This document shows positions 44,015 through 52,761 of a stretch of 64,000 nucleotides of DNA, piece by piece (position 1 is the first letter of the stretch; the number at the start of each line of letters is the position of its first letter). Origin of the DNA: Vannielia litorea (GTDB taxonomy: Bacteria > Pseudomonadota > Alphaproteobacteria > Rhodobacterales > Rhodobacteraceae). Below the pieces are notes generated by a model. That model did no database searches and had not been told where the DNA came from. It saw nothing but the letters and a program-made list of their open reading frames with translations. Both the position numbers and the translations under genes were made by a program. The DNA lies in contig NZ_QTNQ01000009.1 of NCBI RefSeq assembly GCF_018424695.1, forward strand, positions 1-64,000, read 5' to 3'.

Positions 44015-44965
44015 CTAGCGCGCGTCGGTCAGCCGCAGGTGAATAGCCGCCACGCCAAGGATGATCCCGCCAAAGAGGATGCGCCGCGCGCCCTCGGGCA
44101 TGTGCAGCAGTGTCAGCATCGTGCCTAGCACGGTCAGGATCAGCGCGCCCACGATGGTGCCCGCATAGCCGCCGCGCCCGCCGAAGATCGAGGTGCCCCC
44201 GATGACGGCAGCCGCCACCGACGGCAGCATCAGCGGCACCGCGAGCGAGAGCGACGGCGCCTTGATGAGGCCCACGTAAAGCAGCCCCGCCACCCCCGCG
44301 ATCAGCCCCGAAAGGGCATAGAGCGCCAGATACACCTGCCAGCCTCGCACCCCCGCCAGCCGTGCCGCGCCCTCATTGTCGCCCATGGCATAGAGCAGCC
44401 GGCCAAAGCCGGTGCGCCGCTGGGCAAAGAGGATGAGCGCCGCAAACGGGAGGAACAGCACCAGCGCGTTCGGAATGCCCCACGTTCGCCCAGTGCCCAG
44501 CCAGGCCAGCGCCTCGGGCACCTCCGAGCCTGTGGCGATCACCGTGCTCTGGTAGACTTGCAGGCAGCCGGTGCCGATCAGCCCGGTGCCCAGCGTGATG
44601 ATCAGCGGATGCACCCGGAACAGGCCAACGCCGATCCCGTTCAGCAGCCCGATCAGCACCGCCGGGATAAGCGAGAGCACGATGGCCCCGGCGGCCCCGT
44701 AGAACGGCACCAGCGTGGCCATGACGAAGCTGGAGATGGTGGCGACGATGGCCGCCGAAAGGTCGATACCCCCCGTGAGCATCGTCAGCGTCTGGCAGGC
44801 CGCGAGCATGGCGAGCGGGATGGCGAACTTGACGGTGTTGGCAATCCAGCGCTCACCCACGATTCCGGGGCGCATGATTTCCAGCGTGCCCACTAGCAGA
44901 GCCAGCAGCACCAGGAGCGGGATGATTGGATGATCGCGCAACAGCGCCTTGAACCTCAGCATCAC
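44015..44965 (-). CDS. ribose-type ABC transporter permease (second)
   Basis: A 316-residue sugar permease of the RbsC/BPD_transp_2 class with about eight to ten membrane segments. Family blocks are TLTMLTGGIDLSAAIVATISSFV, TLGTGLIGTGCLQVYQS and the cytoplasmic loop ALYAMGDNEGAARLAGVRGWQVYLALYAL. It overlaps the other permease by 4 bases and forms the membrane part of a sugar importer with it. It is the last gene of the minus-strand operon. Confidence 0.88.
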   Translation of the reverse strand: MMLRFKALLRDHPIIPLLVLLALLVGTLEIMRPGIVGERWIANTVKFAIPLAMLAACQTLTMLTGGIDLSAAIVATISSFVMATLVPFYGAAGAIVLSLIPAVLIGLLNGIGVGLFRVHPLIITLGTGLIGTGCLQVYQSTVIATGSEVPEALAWLGTGRTWGIPNALVLFLPFAALILFAQRRTGFGRLLYAMGDNEGAARLAGVRGWQVYLALYALSGLIAGVAGLLYVGLIKAPSLSLAVPLMLPSVAAAVIGGTSIFGGRGGYAGTIVGALILTVLGTMLTLLHMPEGARRILFGGIILGVAAIHLRLTDAR

Positions 44966-45915
44966 AGCTTCCCCTTCGCGGCCAGCAGCCCGCCGATCAT
45001 CACAACGACCACCATGATGGTGCCCTCGATAATCGCCGAGACGTTGGGATCCACGCTCAAAAGCGTCAGATCCATCCGCACCAGCCGCAAGATGAACACT
45101 GCGATGAGCGGCCCCAGCAGCCCGCCCTTGCCGCCGCCCAGCACCACGCCGCCCAACACCACGGCTGCCACGGAGGCCAGCAGGTAGGGGCCGGGGATCG
45201 GCTCGCCGATGCCGGTGGAGAGGGTCAGCGACAGCCCCCCGAAGGCCGCAAACAGCCCGGCCAGCCCGTAGGCCACGATCCGGGTGCGCCCCACGTTCAC
45301 GCCCGAGCGGAAGGCCGCGAGCGCATCAGAGCCAACCGCGTAGATCGAAAGCCCCACGCGCGCCCGCCGGATCGGCACCCAGACCAGTGCCACCACGATG
45401 AGCAGCACCACCAGCGCGCGCGGCACCCCGCCCAGCCCGGGTATCGGCAGCCCGCCGATGATGAGGCCCCGCATCCACTCCGCCGCATCTCCCCCCGGCG
45501 CGTTGAGGATCAGCAGCGCCACGCCCTCCCAGACGAAGAGCATCGCCAGCGTCACCACAATGTCGGGCACCCGGGTCACCACGATCAGCAGGCCGTTCAG
45601 CGCCCCCATCGCCGCGCCCATCGCCAGCACCAGAAAGACGATGCCGAGCGAGGCCGCCCCGCCGTTGCCCTCCATCAGCACCGCCGCCGTCACCGAGCAG
45701 ACCGCCATCATCGAGGCGATGGAAAGGTCGATGCCCCCGGCAATCACAACCACCGCCTGCGCCACGGTGGCGAAGGCGAAGGGCAGAGCGGCGCGGGCGA
45801 GGCTTTCGACCCCCGAGGCGCCGAACGTGGGCTGGATCAACTTGGTCGCCACGAAGAGCAGCGCGAGGATCACCGCCAGCCCGGTGATCCACCCATGTTT
45901 GCGCAACGCCTTCAT
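44962..45915 (-). CDS. ribose-type ABC transporter permease (first)
   Basis: A 317-residue paralogous permease of the RbsC class. Seen are VAQAVVVIAGGIDLSIASMMAVCSV, the loop IYAVGSDALAAFRSGVNVGRTRIVAYGLAGL and the C-terminal LLGPLIAVFILRLVRMDLTLL. The start overlaps the ATPase stop (ATGA-type, 4 bases). Two different permease genes suggest a heterodimeric channel, as in some sugar or nucleoside importers of this class. Confidence 0.88.
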   Translation of the reverse strand: MKALRKHGWITGLAVILALLFVATKLIQPTFGASGVESLARAALPFAFATVAQAVVVIAGGIDLSIASMMAVCSVTAAVLMEGNGGAASLGIVFLVLAMGAAMGALNGLLIVVTRVPDIVVTLAMLFVWEGVALLILNAPGGDAAEWMRGLIIGGLPIPGLGGVPRALVVLLIVVALVWVPIRRARVGLSIYAVGSDALAAFRSGVNVGRTRIVAYGLAGLFAAFGGLSLTLSTGIGEPIPGPYLLASVAAVVLGGVVLGGGKGGLLGPLIAVFILRLVRMDLTLLSVDPNVSAIIEGTIMVVVVMIGGLLAAKGKL

Positions 45916-47393
45916 GCCGCGCTCCCCGTCAGCCCGTAGGCGGCGCGCATGAGGCGCGGCTCATCCGCCTCGGCGGCGGGCATGCTGTCGACCACGCGAC
46001 CGTTGAAGATGACGATGCAGCGATCACAGGCCAGCTGAATCTCCTCCAGTTCGGATGAGTAGAACAACACCGAGGCCCCGCCCTCTGCCAGCTCCCGCAC
46101 CAGCGGGTAGATCTGGCGCTTGGTGCGCACGTCGATGCCCCGCGTCGGGTCGAACAGCAGCAGCGTGTCGCAGCCATGGGCCAGCCAGCGCCCGATGGTC
46201 ACCTTCTGCTGGTTTCCGCCGCTCAGGCGGCCCACCTCACCCTGCGCCCGCGTGTCGATCTGGAGCCGCTCGATGGTGCGCGCCACCGCCTCGCCCTCCC
46301 TGCGCATGTTGATCGGCCCCCAGGCGCGGGCGCGGGCCGAGAAGGGCAGCGCGAGGTTGTCACGCACCGACTGCTGCATTGCCAGCGCATCGGCCCGGTT
46401 GCCGGGCACAAAGCTGAGGCCAGCGCGGATCGCATCCGCCGGGTGGTTGAAGCGCCGCGCCGTGCCCTCCACCTCGATCACGCCCCGGTCGGGCTTGCGC
46501 GCGCCCGCCAGCACCTCGAACAGCTCGTCCTGCCCCTGACCCTCCAGCGCCACCACGCCCAGCACCTCGCCGGGATGCAGCGCAAAGCTGACATCCGTCA
46601 GCTTGCCCGTCGCGCCGAGGCCCTTCACCGCCACGCGGGGAGCGCCCTTCGGCGCGGGCGTGGCGCGCTGGGCCGCCGTTTCGCCGGGCTTGATCGCCTC
46701 GCCCAGCATCATCTCAACGATCCGCTCTTCCGCGCCCGCCTCAATCGGTACCTCGCCCACCGTCGCCCCGTCGCGCAGCACCACCGCGCGCTGGCAAACC
46801 TGTGCGATCTCGGCAAATCTATGCGAAATATAGATCACCGAGCGTCCCGCCTCGGCCTGTTGCTGCACCACCCGTAGCACCGCCTCCACCAGATCGGTCG
46901 GCAGCGCCGCCGTCATCTCGTCGAGCAGCAGCACATCGGGCTCTGAGGCCAGCGCGCGGGCAAGGTCGATGATGCGCAGGGTCGCGAGCGGCAGGGTGGC
47001 AACTTGCGCCGCAAGGTCCATCTCCGTGAAGCCCAGCTCGGACATCCAGCGGGTGAACTTCGCCGCATCCGTGCCGCCCAGCCGCAGGTTGTCGGTGACG
47101 TCCAGATCGGGGATCAGCGAAGGCTCCTGATAGACCGGCACCAGCCCGCTCTTGCGCGCCTCCGCCGGTGAGCCGACCACCCGGTCGGCCCCCCGGATGC
47201 GCACATGCCCGCCGTCGGCCCGCAGCGCGCCGGTGAGGATCTTCACAAAGGTCGATTTGCCCGCGCCGTTCGCCCCCATCAGCGCCACGATCTCTCCCCG
47301 GCGGATCGTCAGCGCGGCCGCCTCGAGGGCCACGACGGCGCCAAACCGCTTCTCTACGCCACTGGCCTCCAGCAGCGGAGCCTCATCCGTCAT
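45912..47393 (-). CDS. sugar ABC transporter ATPase with two cassettes
   Basis: A 493-residue protein with two ABC units as in RbsA. The first has the Walker A MGANGAGKSTFVKILTG, the signature-like region before LRIIDLARALASEPDVLLLDEM and the H-loop VIYISHRFAEI. The second lacks a proper Walker A (VVALEGQGQDELFEVLAG) but keeps a good signature RLSGGNQQKVTIGRWLAHG and the Walker B LLLFDPTRGID. This is the normal asymmetry of the family. It starts 65 bases after the binding-protein stop, past a hairpin. Confidence 0.9.
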   Translation of the reverse strand: MTDEAPLLEASGVEKRFGAVVALEAAALTIRRGEIVALMGANGAGKSTFVKILTGALRADGGHVRIRGADRVVGSPAEARKSGLVPVYQEPSLIPDLDVTDNLRLGGTDAAKFTRWMSELGFTEMDLAAQVATLPLATLRIIDLARALASEPDVLLLDEMTAALPTDLVEAVLRVVQQQAEAGRSVIYISHRFAEIAQVCQRAVVLRDGATVGEVPIEAGAEERIVEMMLGEAIKPGETAAQRATPAPKGAPRVAVKGLGATGKLTDVSFALHPGEVLGVVALEGQGQDELFEVLAGARKPDRGVIEVEGTARRFNHPADAIRAGLSFVPGNRADALAMQQSVRDNLALPFSARARAWGPINMRREGEAVARTIERLQIDTRAQGEVGRLSGGNQQKVTIGRWLAHGCDTLLLFDPTRGIDVRTKRQIYPLVRELAEGGASVLFYSSELEEIQLACDRCIVIFNGRVVDSMPAAEADEPRLMRAAYGLTGSAA

Positions 47394-47424
47394 GTCGCTT
47401 CATTCTCTTTTTGTTCAGAGGGTT

Positions 47425-47450
47425 GGCCGGGCACATTAAAGCGCCCGGCC
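47425..47450 (-). terminator. hairpin between binding-protein and ATPase genes
   Basis: GGCCGGGC (47425-47432) and GCCCGGCC (47443-47450) form an 8-bp GC stem with a 10-base loop, 9 bases after the binding-protein stop on the minus strand. Hairpins here usually stabilise the upstream message and reduce readthrough, so more binding protein than transporter is made. Confidence 0.6.
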
Positions 47451-47458
47451 AGGTGCAA

Positions 47459-48484
47459 TCACTCGCCCGGGCCCTTGCAGGCGATGATCTCTTCCATGCT
47501 GTAATCGGTCCAGCCGTCGATCTGCACCGAGACGGGCCATTCCGGATCGAGATCGGGGTTCTGGGCCTCGGCGATCTTCGCCTTGCCCGCCTCGTCGGTG
47601 TTGGCCCAAAGCGCCGGGTCCACCAGCACCACGCGCTCTTCCGGCGTCTCGCCATCGAGGATGCGCAGCGCCAGCGTCACCCCCGCCCCGCCGATCGAGC
47701 CGGGGTTGGTCACCGCCGCGCCTTCCAGACCTTCGACGGAGGCCAGTTGGCCCACGAAACCGGCGTTATCCGCGCCCACAACCGGCACCAGATCCACGTC
47801 GCTCTCCACCAGCGCGTCGACGATCACGTTGTCGATGCCCGAGGTCCAGATGCCGTCAAAAGGGATGCCGGTGGCGATGTAGTCGAGGATCTGCTGCTTG
47901 CCCTTGTCCTGCTGCCAGCCGGTGAACACCTCCTGCGCCACCGACACGTCGGGATACTCCTCCAGCGCGCGGGTGAAGCCCTTGTGCCTGTCGTCATCGG
48001 CCGCCGCGCCCGCCGCGCCGCGCATGTACACCACGGAGCCCGAGCCGCCGATCTGCTCGAACAGCCACTTGGCACCGAGATAGGCATATTGCTCCTGATT
48101 GTTGGAGAGCACATAGGCCGCATCCGCGTTTACCCCCTGGTCCACGGCGACAACCACGATCCCGGCCTCGGTGGCCTCGGTCACCGCGTCGGCGATGCCG
48201 TCGGGGTTGGCGGGGTTGACCACGATAGCGTCCACGCCCGCCTCGATCAGGTTGCGGATGTCTTCCGACTGGCCCGCCGCATCGGTGTTGCGGTGGGCGA
48301 TGTTCAGGCTGTCGACCTTGCCCGAAACCAGCGCCTGCGCCTTCATCGCGCAGATCATCTCCTCGCGCCAGCCATTGCCCTGCACGGTATTGGAAATGCC
48401 GATCGTGTATTCAGCCGCCGCCATGCTTGCGAGGCCCAGGGTGAGGCCCGCGGCCCAGGTTGTTGTTCTAAAAAGCGTCTTCAT
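47459..48484 (-). CDS. sugar ABC transporter substrate-binding protein (RbsB-type)
   Basis: A 341-residue periplasmic protein. The signal peptide is MKTLFRTTTWAAGLTLGLAS plus MAAAE. The mature part has the opening YTIGISNTVQGNGWREEMICAM, the block DIRNLIEAGVDAIVVNPANPDGI and IVVVAVDQGVNADAAYVLSNN, typical of family 1 pentose/hexose-binding proteins. The ligand is not readable; the neighbouring isomerase and dehydrogenases suggest a pentose, polyol or inositol-like compound. It begins 46 bases after the isomerase gene. Confidence 0.88.
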   Translation of the reverse strand: MKTLFRTTTWAAGLTLGLASMAAAEYTIGISNTVQGNGWREEMICAMKAQALVSGKVDSLNIAHRNTDAAGQSEDIRNLIEAGVDAIVVNPANPDGIADAVTEATEAGIVVVAVDQGVNADAAYVLSNNQEQYAYLGAKWLFEQIGGSGSVVYMRGAAGAAADDDRHKGFTRALEEYPDVSVAQEVFTGWQQDKGKQQILDYIATGIPFDGIWTSGIDNVIVDALVESDVDLVPVVGADNAGFVGQLASVEGLEGAAVTNPGSIGGAGVTLALRILDGETPEERVVLVDPALWANTDEAGKAKIAEAQNPDLDPEWPVSVQIDGWTDYSMEEIIACKGPGE

Positions 48485-48530
48485 GGTCTTTCCTCCCTTG
48501 AAAGGTTTTATTGTCAGTTATTTACACAGT

Positions 48531-49445
48531 TTACTTGATGTAGGGTGCAAGCACGTCCCGGGCGAGCAGGAAGCCCCGCTTCACCGCCACCTCATCGGCC
48601 TCGAACACCTTGTCCTCGTGCTCGATAATCACCGGCCCGTCGTAGCCAGCCCGGTAAAGGCCAGAAAAGAACCCCGCCCAATCCACATCCCCAAGCCCCG
48701 GCATCCGTGGCACCTGCCAGCCCATGCCAACGCTCATCACGCCGTTCTCATAAAGACCGTCCCGGTCGATCATCACGTCCTTGGCGTGCACATGGCCCAT
48801 GCGAGAGCCAAACTCCTTGATAAACCGCTGCTGGTCGATCATCTGCCAGATCAGGTGCGAGGGGTCGAAGTTCATCCCCACCGCATCGCCCCACTCCTCG
48901 AAGATGCGGCGCCATATCTTCGGGCTGTAGGCAATGTTATGTCCGCCAGGCCATTCGTCATAGCTGAAGATCATCGGGCAGTTTTCGAAGCACAGCTTCA
49001 CGCCCGCATCTTTCGCATGGGCGACGACGGGGGCAAAAATCTCCTGCGCCCGGTTCCAGTTGTCGTCTACATTCAAAGTCTTGTCGCCGCCAATGAATGT
49101 ATTGACGACAGGGACGGAGAGCGTGGACGCGGCTGTGATCACATCGCGCAGATGCGCGATCACCTCCTCGCGATGCGCCGTATCGGCATGCAGCGGGTTG
49201 GGGTAATAGCCCAGCCCGGAGATCGACACGCCATGCTCGGCCAGACCGCCGGTGATTTCCTGGGCCTGGCCTTCCGAGAGGCCGTTGCAATCGATGTGGC
49301 TGGTGCCGGCATAGCGCCGGGCCTCGCCGCCGCTTGCGGGCCAGCAGGCCACCTCGAGCAGCCCCATATCGACCGAGGCCGCCCATTGCGCCACATCCAT
49401 CAGCGTCGCGTCTTCGAAGGGGGCGGTGAGAATGCCAAGTTTCAT
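48531..49445 (-). CDS. sugar phosphate isomerase/epimerase (AP-endonuclease-2-like TIM barrel)
   Basis: A 304-residue TIM barrel of the IolE/hydroxypyruvate isomerase superfamily. The start MKLGILTAPFEDATLMDVAQWA is typical. Metal-binding residues are suggested by LCFENCPMIF, NFDPSHLIWQ and HVHAKDVMID (histidine before the aspartate) and the final glutamate in GPVIIEHEDKVF. It probably epimerises or isomerises a keto sugar made by the adjacent Gfo/Idh/MocA dehydrogenase. The two genes are 15 bases apart. Confidence 0.85.
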   Translation of the reverse strand: MKLGILTAPFEDATLMDVAQWAASVDMGLLEVACWPASGGEARRYAGTSHIDCNGLSEGQAQEITGGLAEHGVSISGLGYYPNPLHADTAHREEVIAHLRDVITAASTLSVPVVNTFIGGDKTLNVDDNWNRAQEIFAPVVAHAKDAGVKLCFENCPMIFSYDEWPGGHNIAYSPKIWRRIFEEWGDAVGMNFDPSHLIWQMIDQQRFIKEFGSRMGHVHAKDVMIDRDGLYENGVMSVGMGWQVPRMPGLGDVDWAGFFSGLYRAGYDGPVIIEHEDKVFEADEVAVKRGFLLARDVLAPYIK

Positions 49446-49460
49446 ATTTGTTTCCTTATC

Positions 49461-50609
49461 TTATCCGCCGATCTTAACCCATGCGCCCTGACGCGAACTT
49501 TCCAGGACTGCCTCGCAGAAGGCCATCTCGAAATGCCCGTCCGCAAAGCTCGCCCAGGTCGATGCCGGCCTCCGTGCGCCTGCGTCAATGTCGCCATAGA
49601 CCTGCCGGAAGAGCGCGAAGAACGTGTCGGCAAACCCTTCCACATGCCCGCCGGGCAGCGAGGCCGCGGCCGCGCCCGTGGCGTTCATCAGCGCGGCGTC
49701 GCGCTGGAGGATCTGGTTGGGCGCGTCGCGGTGGCCGATCCACATGTGATCCGGCGTTTCCGAGTGCCACTCGATCCCGCAGGCAGAGCCGGCGATGTCC
49801 CAACGCATGCTGTTCTTCCGTCCGGGCGATACCTGGCTGACGGTCACCGCACCGCGCGCACCCGAGGCATAGCGCAGCAGGATCAGCGCACTGTCCTCAG
49901 TGCTGATCGAAACCGTCTCCGTCTTGCCTGTCGCTTCCGTGAAGGTCTGCACCGGCCCGGTCGGCTTCTGGCGCTCGGTCATGAATGTCGTCAGCTCGGC
50001 CAGCACCTCCACCGGCTTTTCGCCCGCGACAAAGCTGGTTAGGTCGGCCCAGTGGGTGCCGATATCGCCCACCGCCCGCAGCGCGCCGCCCTTGTCATCC
50101 TCCAGTCGCCAGTTCCAGTCGGTCGGCTTGGCCAGCCAGTCCTGCACGTAATGCCCTGTAATCAGCCGCACGTCTCCCAGGTCTCCCGCCGCCACCATGC
50201 CGCGGGCCTGCTGGTTGAGCGGGTAGAAGCGGGTGTTGTAGCAGACCGCGCAGATGAGCCCGGATTTTTCAGCCAGATCAACGAGCTCCGCCGATTCCGC
50301 TGCTGTCAACGTCAGGGGCTTCTCGCAGATCACATGCTTTCGGGCCCCGATCAGCGCCTTCACCTGCGCAAAGTGCAGGTGGTTGGGCGAGGTCACATGC
50401 ACCGCTTGCACGGCCTCATCCGCGCAAACGGCCTCAAGCGTGTCAAAGCTCTCGGTCCCCAGCCCTGCCGCCGCCGCCGCGCCTCGCTCGGGCGAGGAGC
50501 CGAGCACCCCGCGCAGATCCACGCCCAGCCGCTTGAGCGCCCAGACATGGACCGTTCCGATAAAGCCGGTGCCGATGACCGCCACGCCGATGCGCGAGAA
50601 ATCCGTCAT
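49461..50609 (-). CDS. Gfo/Idh/MocA-family oxidoreductase (second)
   Basis: A 382-residue dehydrogenase. The Rossmann start is IGVAVIGTGFIGTVHVWALKRL, and the EKP motif sits in HVICEKPLTLTAAESAELVDLA. The catalytic block is GDIGTHWADLTSFVAGEKP. A WALKRLGV segment after the first helix and the long C-terminus place it among inositol/sugar dehydrogenases such as IolG-like proteins. It shares its operon with an isomerase, an SDR and a sugar importer, so an oxidation-isomerisation pathway is likely. Confidence 0.85.
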   Translation of the reverse strand: MTDFSRIGVAVIGTGFIGTVHVWALKRLGVDLRGVLGSSPERGAAAAAGLGTESFDTLEAVCADEAVQAVHVTSPNHLHFAQVKALIGARKHVICEKPLTLTAAESAELVDLAEKSGLICAVCYNTRFYPLNQQARGMVAAGDLGDVRLITGHYVQDWLAKPTDWNWRLEDDKGGALRAVGDIGTHWADLTSFVAGEKPVEVLAELTTFMTERQKPTGPVQTFTEATGKTETVSISTEDSALILLRYASGARGAVTVSQVSPGRKNSMRWDIAGSACGIEWHSETPDHMWIGHRDAPNQILQRDAALMNATGAAAASLPGGHVEGFADTFFALFRQVYGDIDAGARRPASTWASFADGHFEMAFCEAVLESSRQGAWVKIGG

Positions 50610-50630
50610 GCCCGCTCTCTCTCCTCCTGG

Positions 50631-51353
50631 TCAAACAACCGAATATCCCCCGTCCACCGGAATGCAGGCCCCGGTCATGAAGCCCGCCGCCGCGCTGGCC
50701 AGAAACAGCACCGGCCCGGCAATGTCATCTGGCTGGCCCCAGCGCCCCAGCGGCGTGCGTGCGTTCACGTTGGCCACGTGGGTGGCGTCCTCGCGCGCGC
50801 GGGCGGATTGCTCCGTTTCGATGAAGCCCGGCGCCACCGCATTCACCCGGATGCCATGGCCCGCCCATGCAATCGCGAGCGACTTGGTCAGCTGTTGCAC
50901 CGCTGCCTTGGAGGCGCCATAGGCCGGGTTCTTCGGGCTGCCGAAGCCCGCATACATCGAGGCGATGTTGATGACGCAGCCCTTTGACTGCGCAAGTTGC
51001 GGCTGGAAGGCCAGCGCGGTGCGAAAGCTGCCGGTGAGGTTGATGTCCACCACCTTCGAGAAGAAGGCAGGCGCCATTTCTTCTCCGCGCGCGGTGATGG
51101 CCGCGCAGTTTACCAGCACGTCGAGCGCAGGCGTGGCCGTGGCAAGGGCGTTCACCGCCTCCTCCTCCGTCACATCGAGCCGGTGATAGGCAAAGCGGGT
51201 GGCGTCCTCGGGGGCAGGGGCCGCTACTGCGCCGGTGATCGTCACCTCCGCACCCGCGTCCTGAAAGGCTCGCGCAATGGCAGCGCCGATGCCCGCGCGG
51301 CTTGCACCCACCACAAGCACCCGCTTGCCGGAAAACGCGCCCGTCACCTCCAC
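50631..51353 (-). CDS. short-chain dehydrogenase/reductase
   Basis: A 240-residue SDR. The cofactor site is VLVVGASRAGIGAAIARAF (a G-A-S-x-x-G-I-G variant), NCAAITARG replaces the common NNAG, the serine is in VINIASMYAGFGS and the active Y-x-x-x-K is YGASKAAVQQL. The start is a GTG at 51351-51353 with AAGGA upstream. It is the first gene of the minus-strand sugar operon, and twin LacI-type operators lie about 50-110 bases upstream of it. Confidence 0.85.
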   Translation of the reverse strand: MEVTGAFSGKRVLVVGASRAGIGAAIARAFQDAGAEVTITGAVAAPAPEDATRFAYHRLDVTEEEAVNALATATPALDVLVNCAAITARGEEMAPAFFSKVVDINLTGSFRTALAFQPQLAQSKGCVINIASMYAGFGSPKNPAYGASKAAVQQLTKSLAIAWAGHGIRVNAVAPGFIETEQSARAREDATHVANVNARTPLGRWGQPDDIAGPVLFLASAAAGFMTGACIPVDGGYSVV

Positions 51354-51403
51354 GGCCGTTCCTTGCGATGCATACTCCCCCCAGGGCCACAGCCCTCGCT
51401 CTG

Positions 51404-51461
51404 TAATCGTTTACATTGCCGAGCAGACTCACCCGCCAGCGCTGATGTAAACGATTACAGT
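51404..51461. promoter_or_regulatory. two LacI-type operators in the divergent promoter region
   Basis: TGTAATCGTTTACA (51404-51417) and TGTAAACGATTACA (51448-51461) are exact reverse complements of one another. Each has the LacI-family core with central CG (AA-x-CG-x-TT). Their centres are 44 bp apart, about four helical turns. The region separates the SDR-led sugar operon from the alcohol dehydrogenase gene, so one regulator could control both. No LacI gene is in the window. Confidence 0.75.
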
Positions 51462-51560
51462 CTCAATCGACCGGGGCAGGGATGTCAAGCGGGTGTGGAC
51501 ACTTCGGATGCGTGAAGGCAATGCTGCGCACGAATGACGCATGGCAGGGAGACCGGGCAG

Positions 51561-52685
51561 ATGAAGACACGCGTTGCGCTGTTGCGCGAGATGGGGGCCG
51601 CACGGCCCTACGGCGAGAGCAAGCCGCTGGAGATCGTCGAAGCCGAGCTGGCCGCACCGGGGCCGGGGGAGCTCCTGGTGAAGATGGCCGCCGCCGGGCT
51701 TTGCCACTCCGACCTCTCCACCATCAACGCCGACCGCCCGCGCGAGATGCCGGTGGCGCTTGGCCATGAGGCCTCGGGCGTGGTGCAGGAGGTCGGCCCC
51801 GGCGTCACCCGCTTTGCGCCGGGCGATCATGTTGTGCTCGTCTTCGTGCCCACCTGCGGCCAGTGCCTGCCCTGCGCCGAGGGCCGCCCGGCGCTGTGCG
51901 AACCCGCCGCGGTCGCCGCCGTCAACGGAACGCTGCTGACCGGCGACAAGAAGATCAGCGTCGATGGCCAGCCAGTGAACCACCACATCGGTGTGTCGGC
52001 CTTTTCCGAGCACGCCGTGGTGCACGAAGGCTCCGCCGTGAAGATCGACAAGGACATCCCGCTCGACAAGGCCGCGCTGCTGGGCTGTGCGGTGCTCACC
52101 GGCGTGGGCGCGGTGCTGAACGCAGGGAACCTGAAAGCTGGCCAAAGCTGTGCCGTGGTGGGCCTCGGCGGCGTTGGCCTCGCCGGGCTGCTCGGCGCCA
52201 TCGCGGCAGGCGCGGGCCAGGTTGTGGCCGTGGATATCGCCGCCGACAAGCGCGAGTTCGCCCTCGGCCTCGGCGCCCACATGGCCATCGACCCCTCCGA
52301 AGACGGCGCTGTGGAGAAGCTGAAAGAGGCCACCGGCGGCGGCGTGGATGTGGCGGTGGAACTGGCAGGCGTCGTGCCCGCGCTCGACTTCGCCTGCAAG
52401 ATTACCCGGCGCGGCGGCATCACCGTAACGGCGGGCCTGCCGCACCCCTCCAAGGTGCTGGAAGTGCCCGTCGCCGGGCTCACGGTGGCGGATGCCACCC
52501 TCCGGGGCAGCTACGTGGGCTCCTGCGTGCCCAAGCGCGACATCCCGCGTTTTGCCCGGATGATGGAGCAGGGGCAGCTCCCGATCGAAAAGCTGATGAC
52601 CCACAAGATCAGGCTCGACGAGATCAACGAGGGTTTCGAGCGGCTGGCGGCGGGGCAGGCGATCCGGCAGGTGATCGAGTTCTGA
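51561..52685 (+). CDS. zinc-dependent alcohol dehydrogenase (MDR superfamily)
   Basis: A 374-residue class III-like zinc dehydrogenase. Catalytic zinc ligands are AAGLCHSDLS and LGHEASGVVQEVG. The structural zinc loop carries PTCGQCLPCAEGRPALCEP (four cysteines). The cofactor fold reads CAVVGLGGVGLAGLLGAIAAGA. It oxidises an alcohol with NAD, possibly a polyol or aldehyde linked to the divergent sugar operon. The ATG follows GGCAGGGAGACCGGGCAG. It lies 99 bases after the nearer LacI-type operator. Confidence 0.88.
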   Translation: MKTRVALLREMGAARPYGESKPLEIVEAELAAPGPGELLVKMAAAGLCHSDLSTINADRPREMPVALGHEASGVVQEVGPGVTRFAPGDHVVLVFVPTCGQCLPCAEGRPALCEPAAVAAVNGTLLTGDKKISVDGQPVNHHIGVSAFSEHAVVHEGSAVKIDKDIPLDKAALLGCAVLTGVGAVLNAGNLKAGQSCAVVGLGGVGLAGLLGAIAAGAGQVVAVDIAADKREFALGLGAHMAIDPSEDGAVEKLKEATGGGVDVAVELAGVVPALDFACKITRRGGITVTAGLPHPSKVLEVPVAGLTVADATLRGSYVGSCVPKRDIPRFARMMEQGQLPIEKLMTHKIRLDEINEGFERLAAGQAIRQVIEF

Positions 52686-52697
52686 GCAGGGGCAGCT

Positions 52698-52743
52698 CTT
52701 CGGCCCTTGCGGCCCTTATCGCAGCTGTGAGGAGGGGCCGAAG
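52698..52743. terminator. inverted repeat in the convergent gap
   Basis: CTTCGGCCC (52698-52706) and GGGCCGAAG (52735-52743) form a 9-bp stem with a 28-base spacer between the alcohol dehydrogenase and the convergent tctA gene. It could serve as a two-way terminator, although the loop is large and no U tract is present. Confidence 0.4.
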
Positions 52744-52761
52744 GGCCCCGAGGAACTGCTG

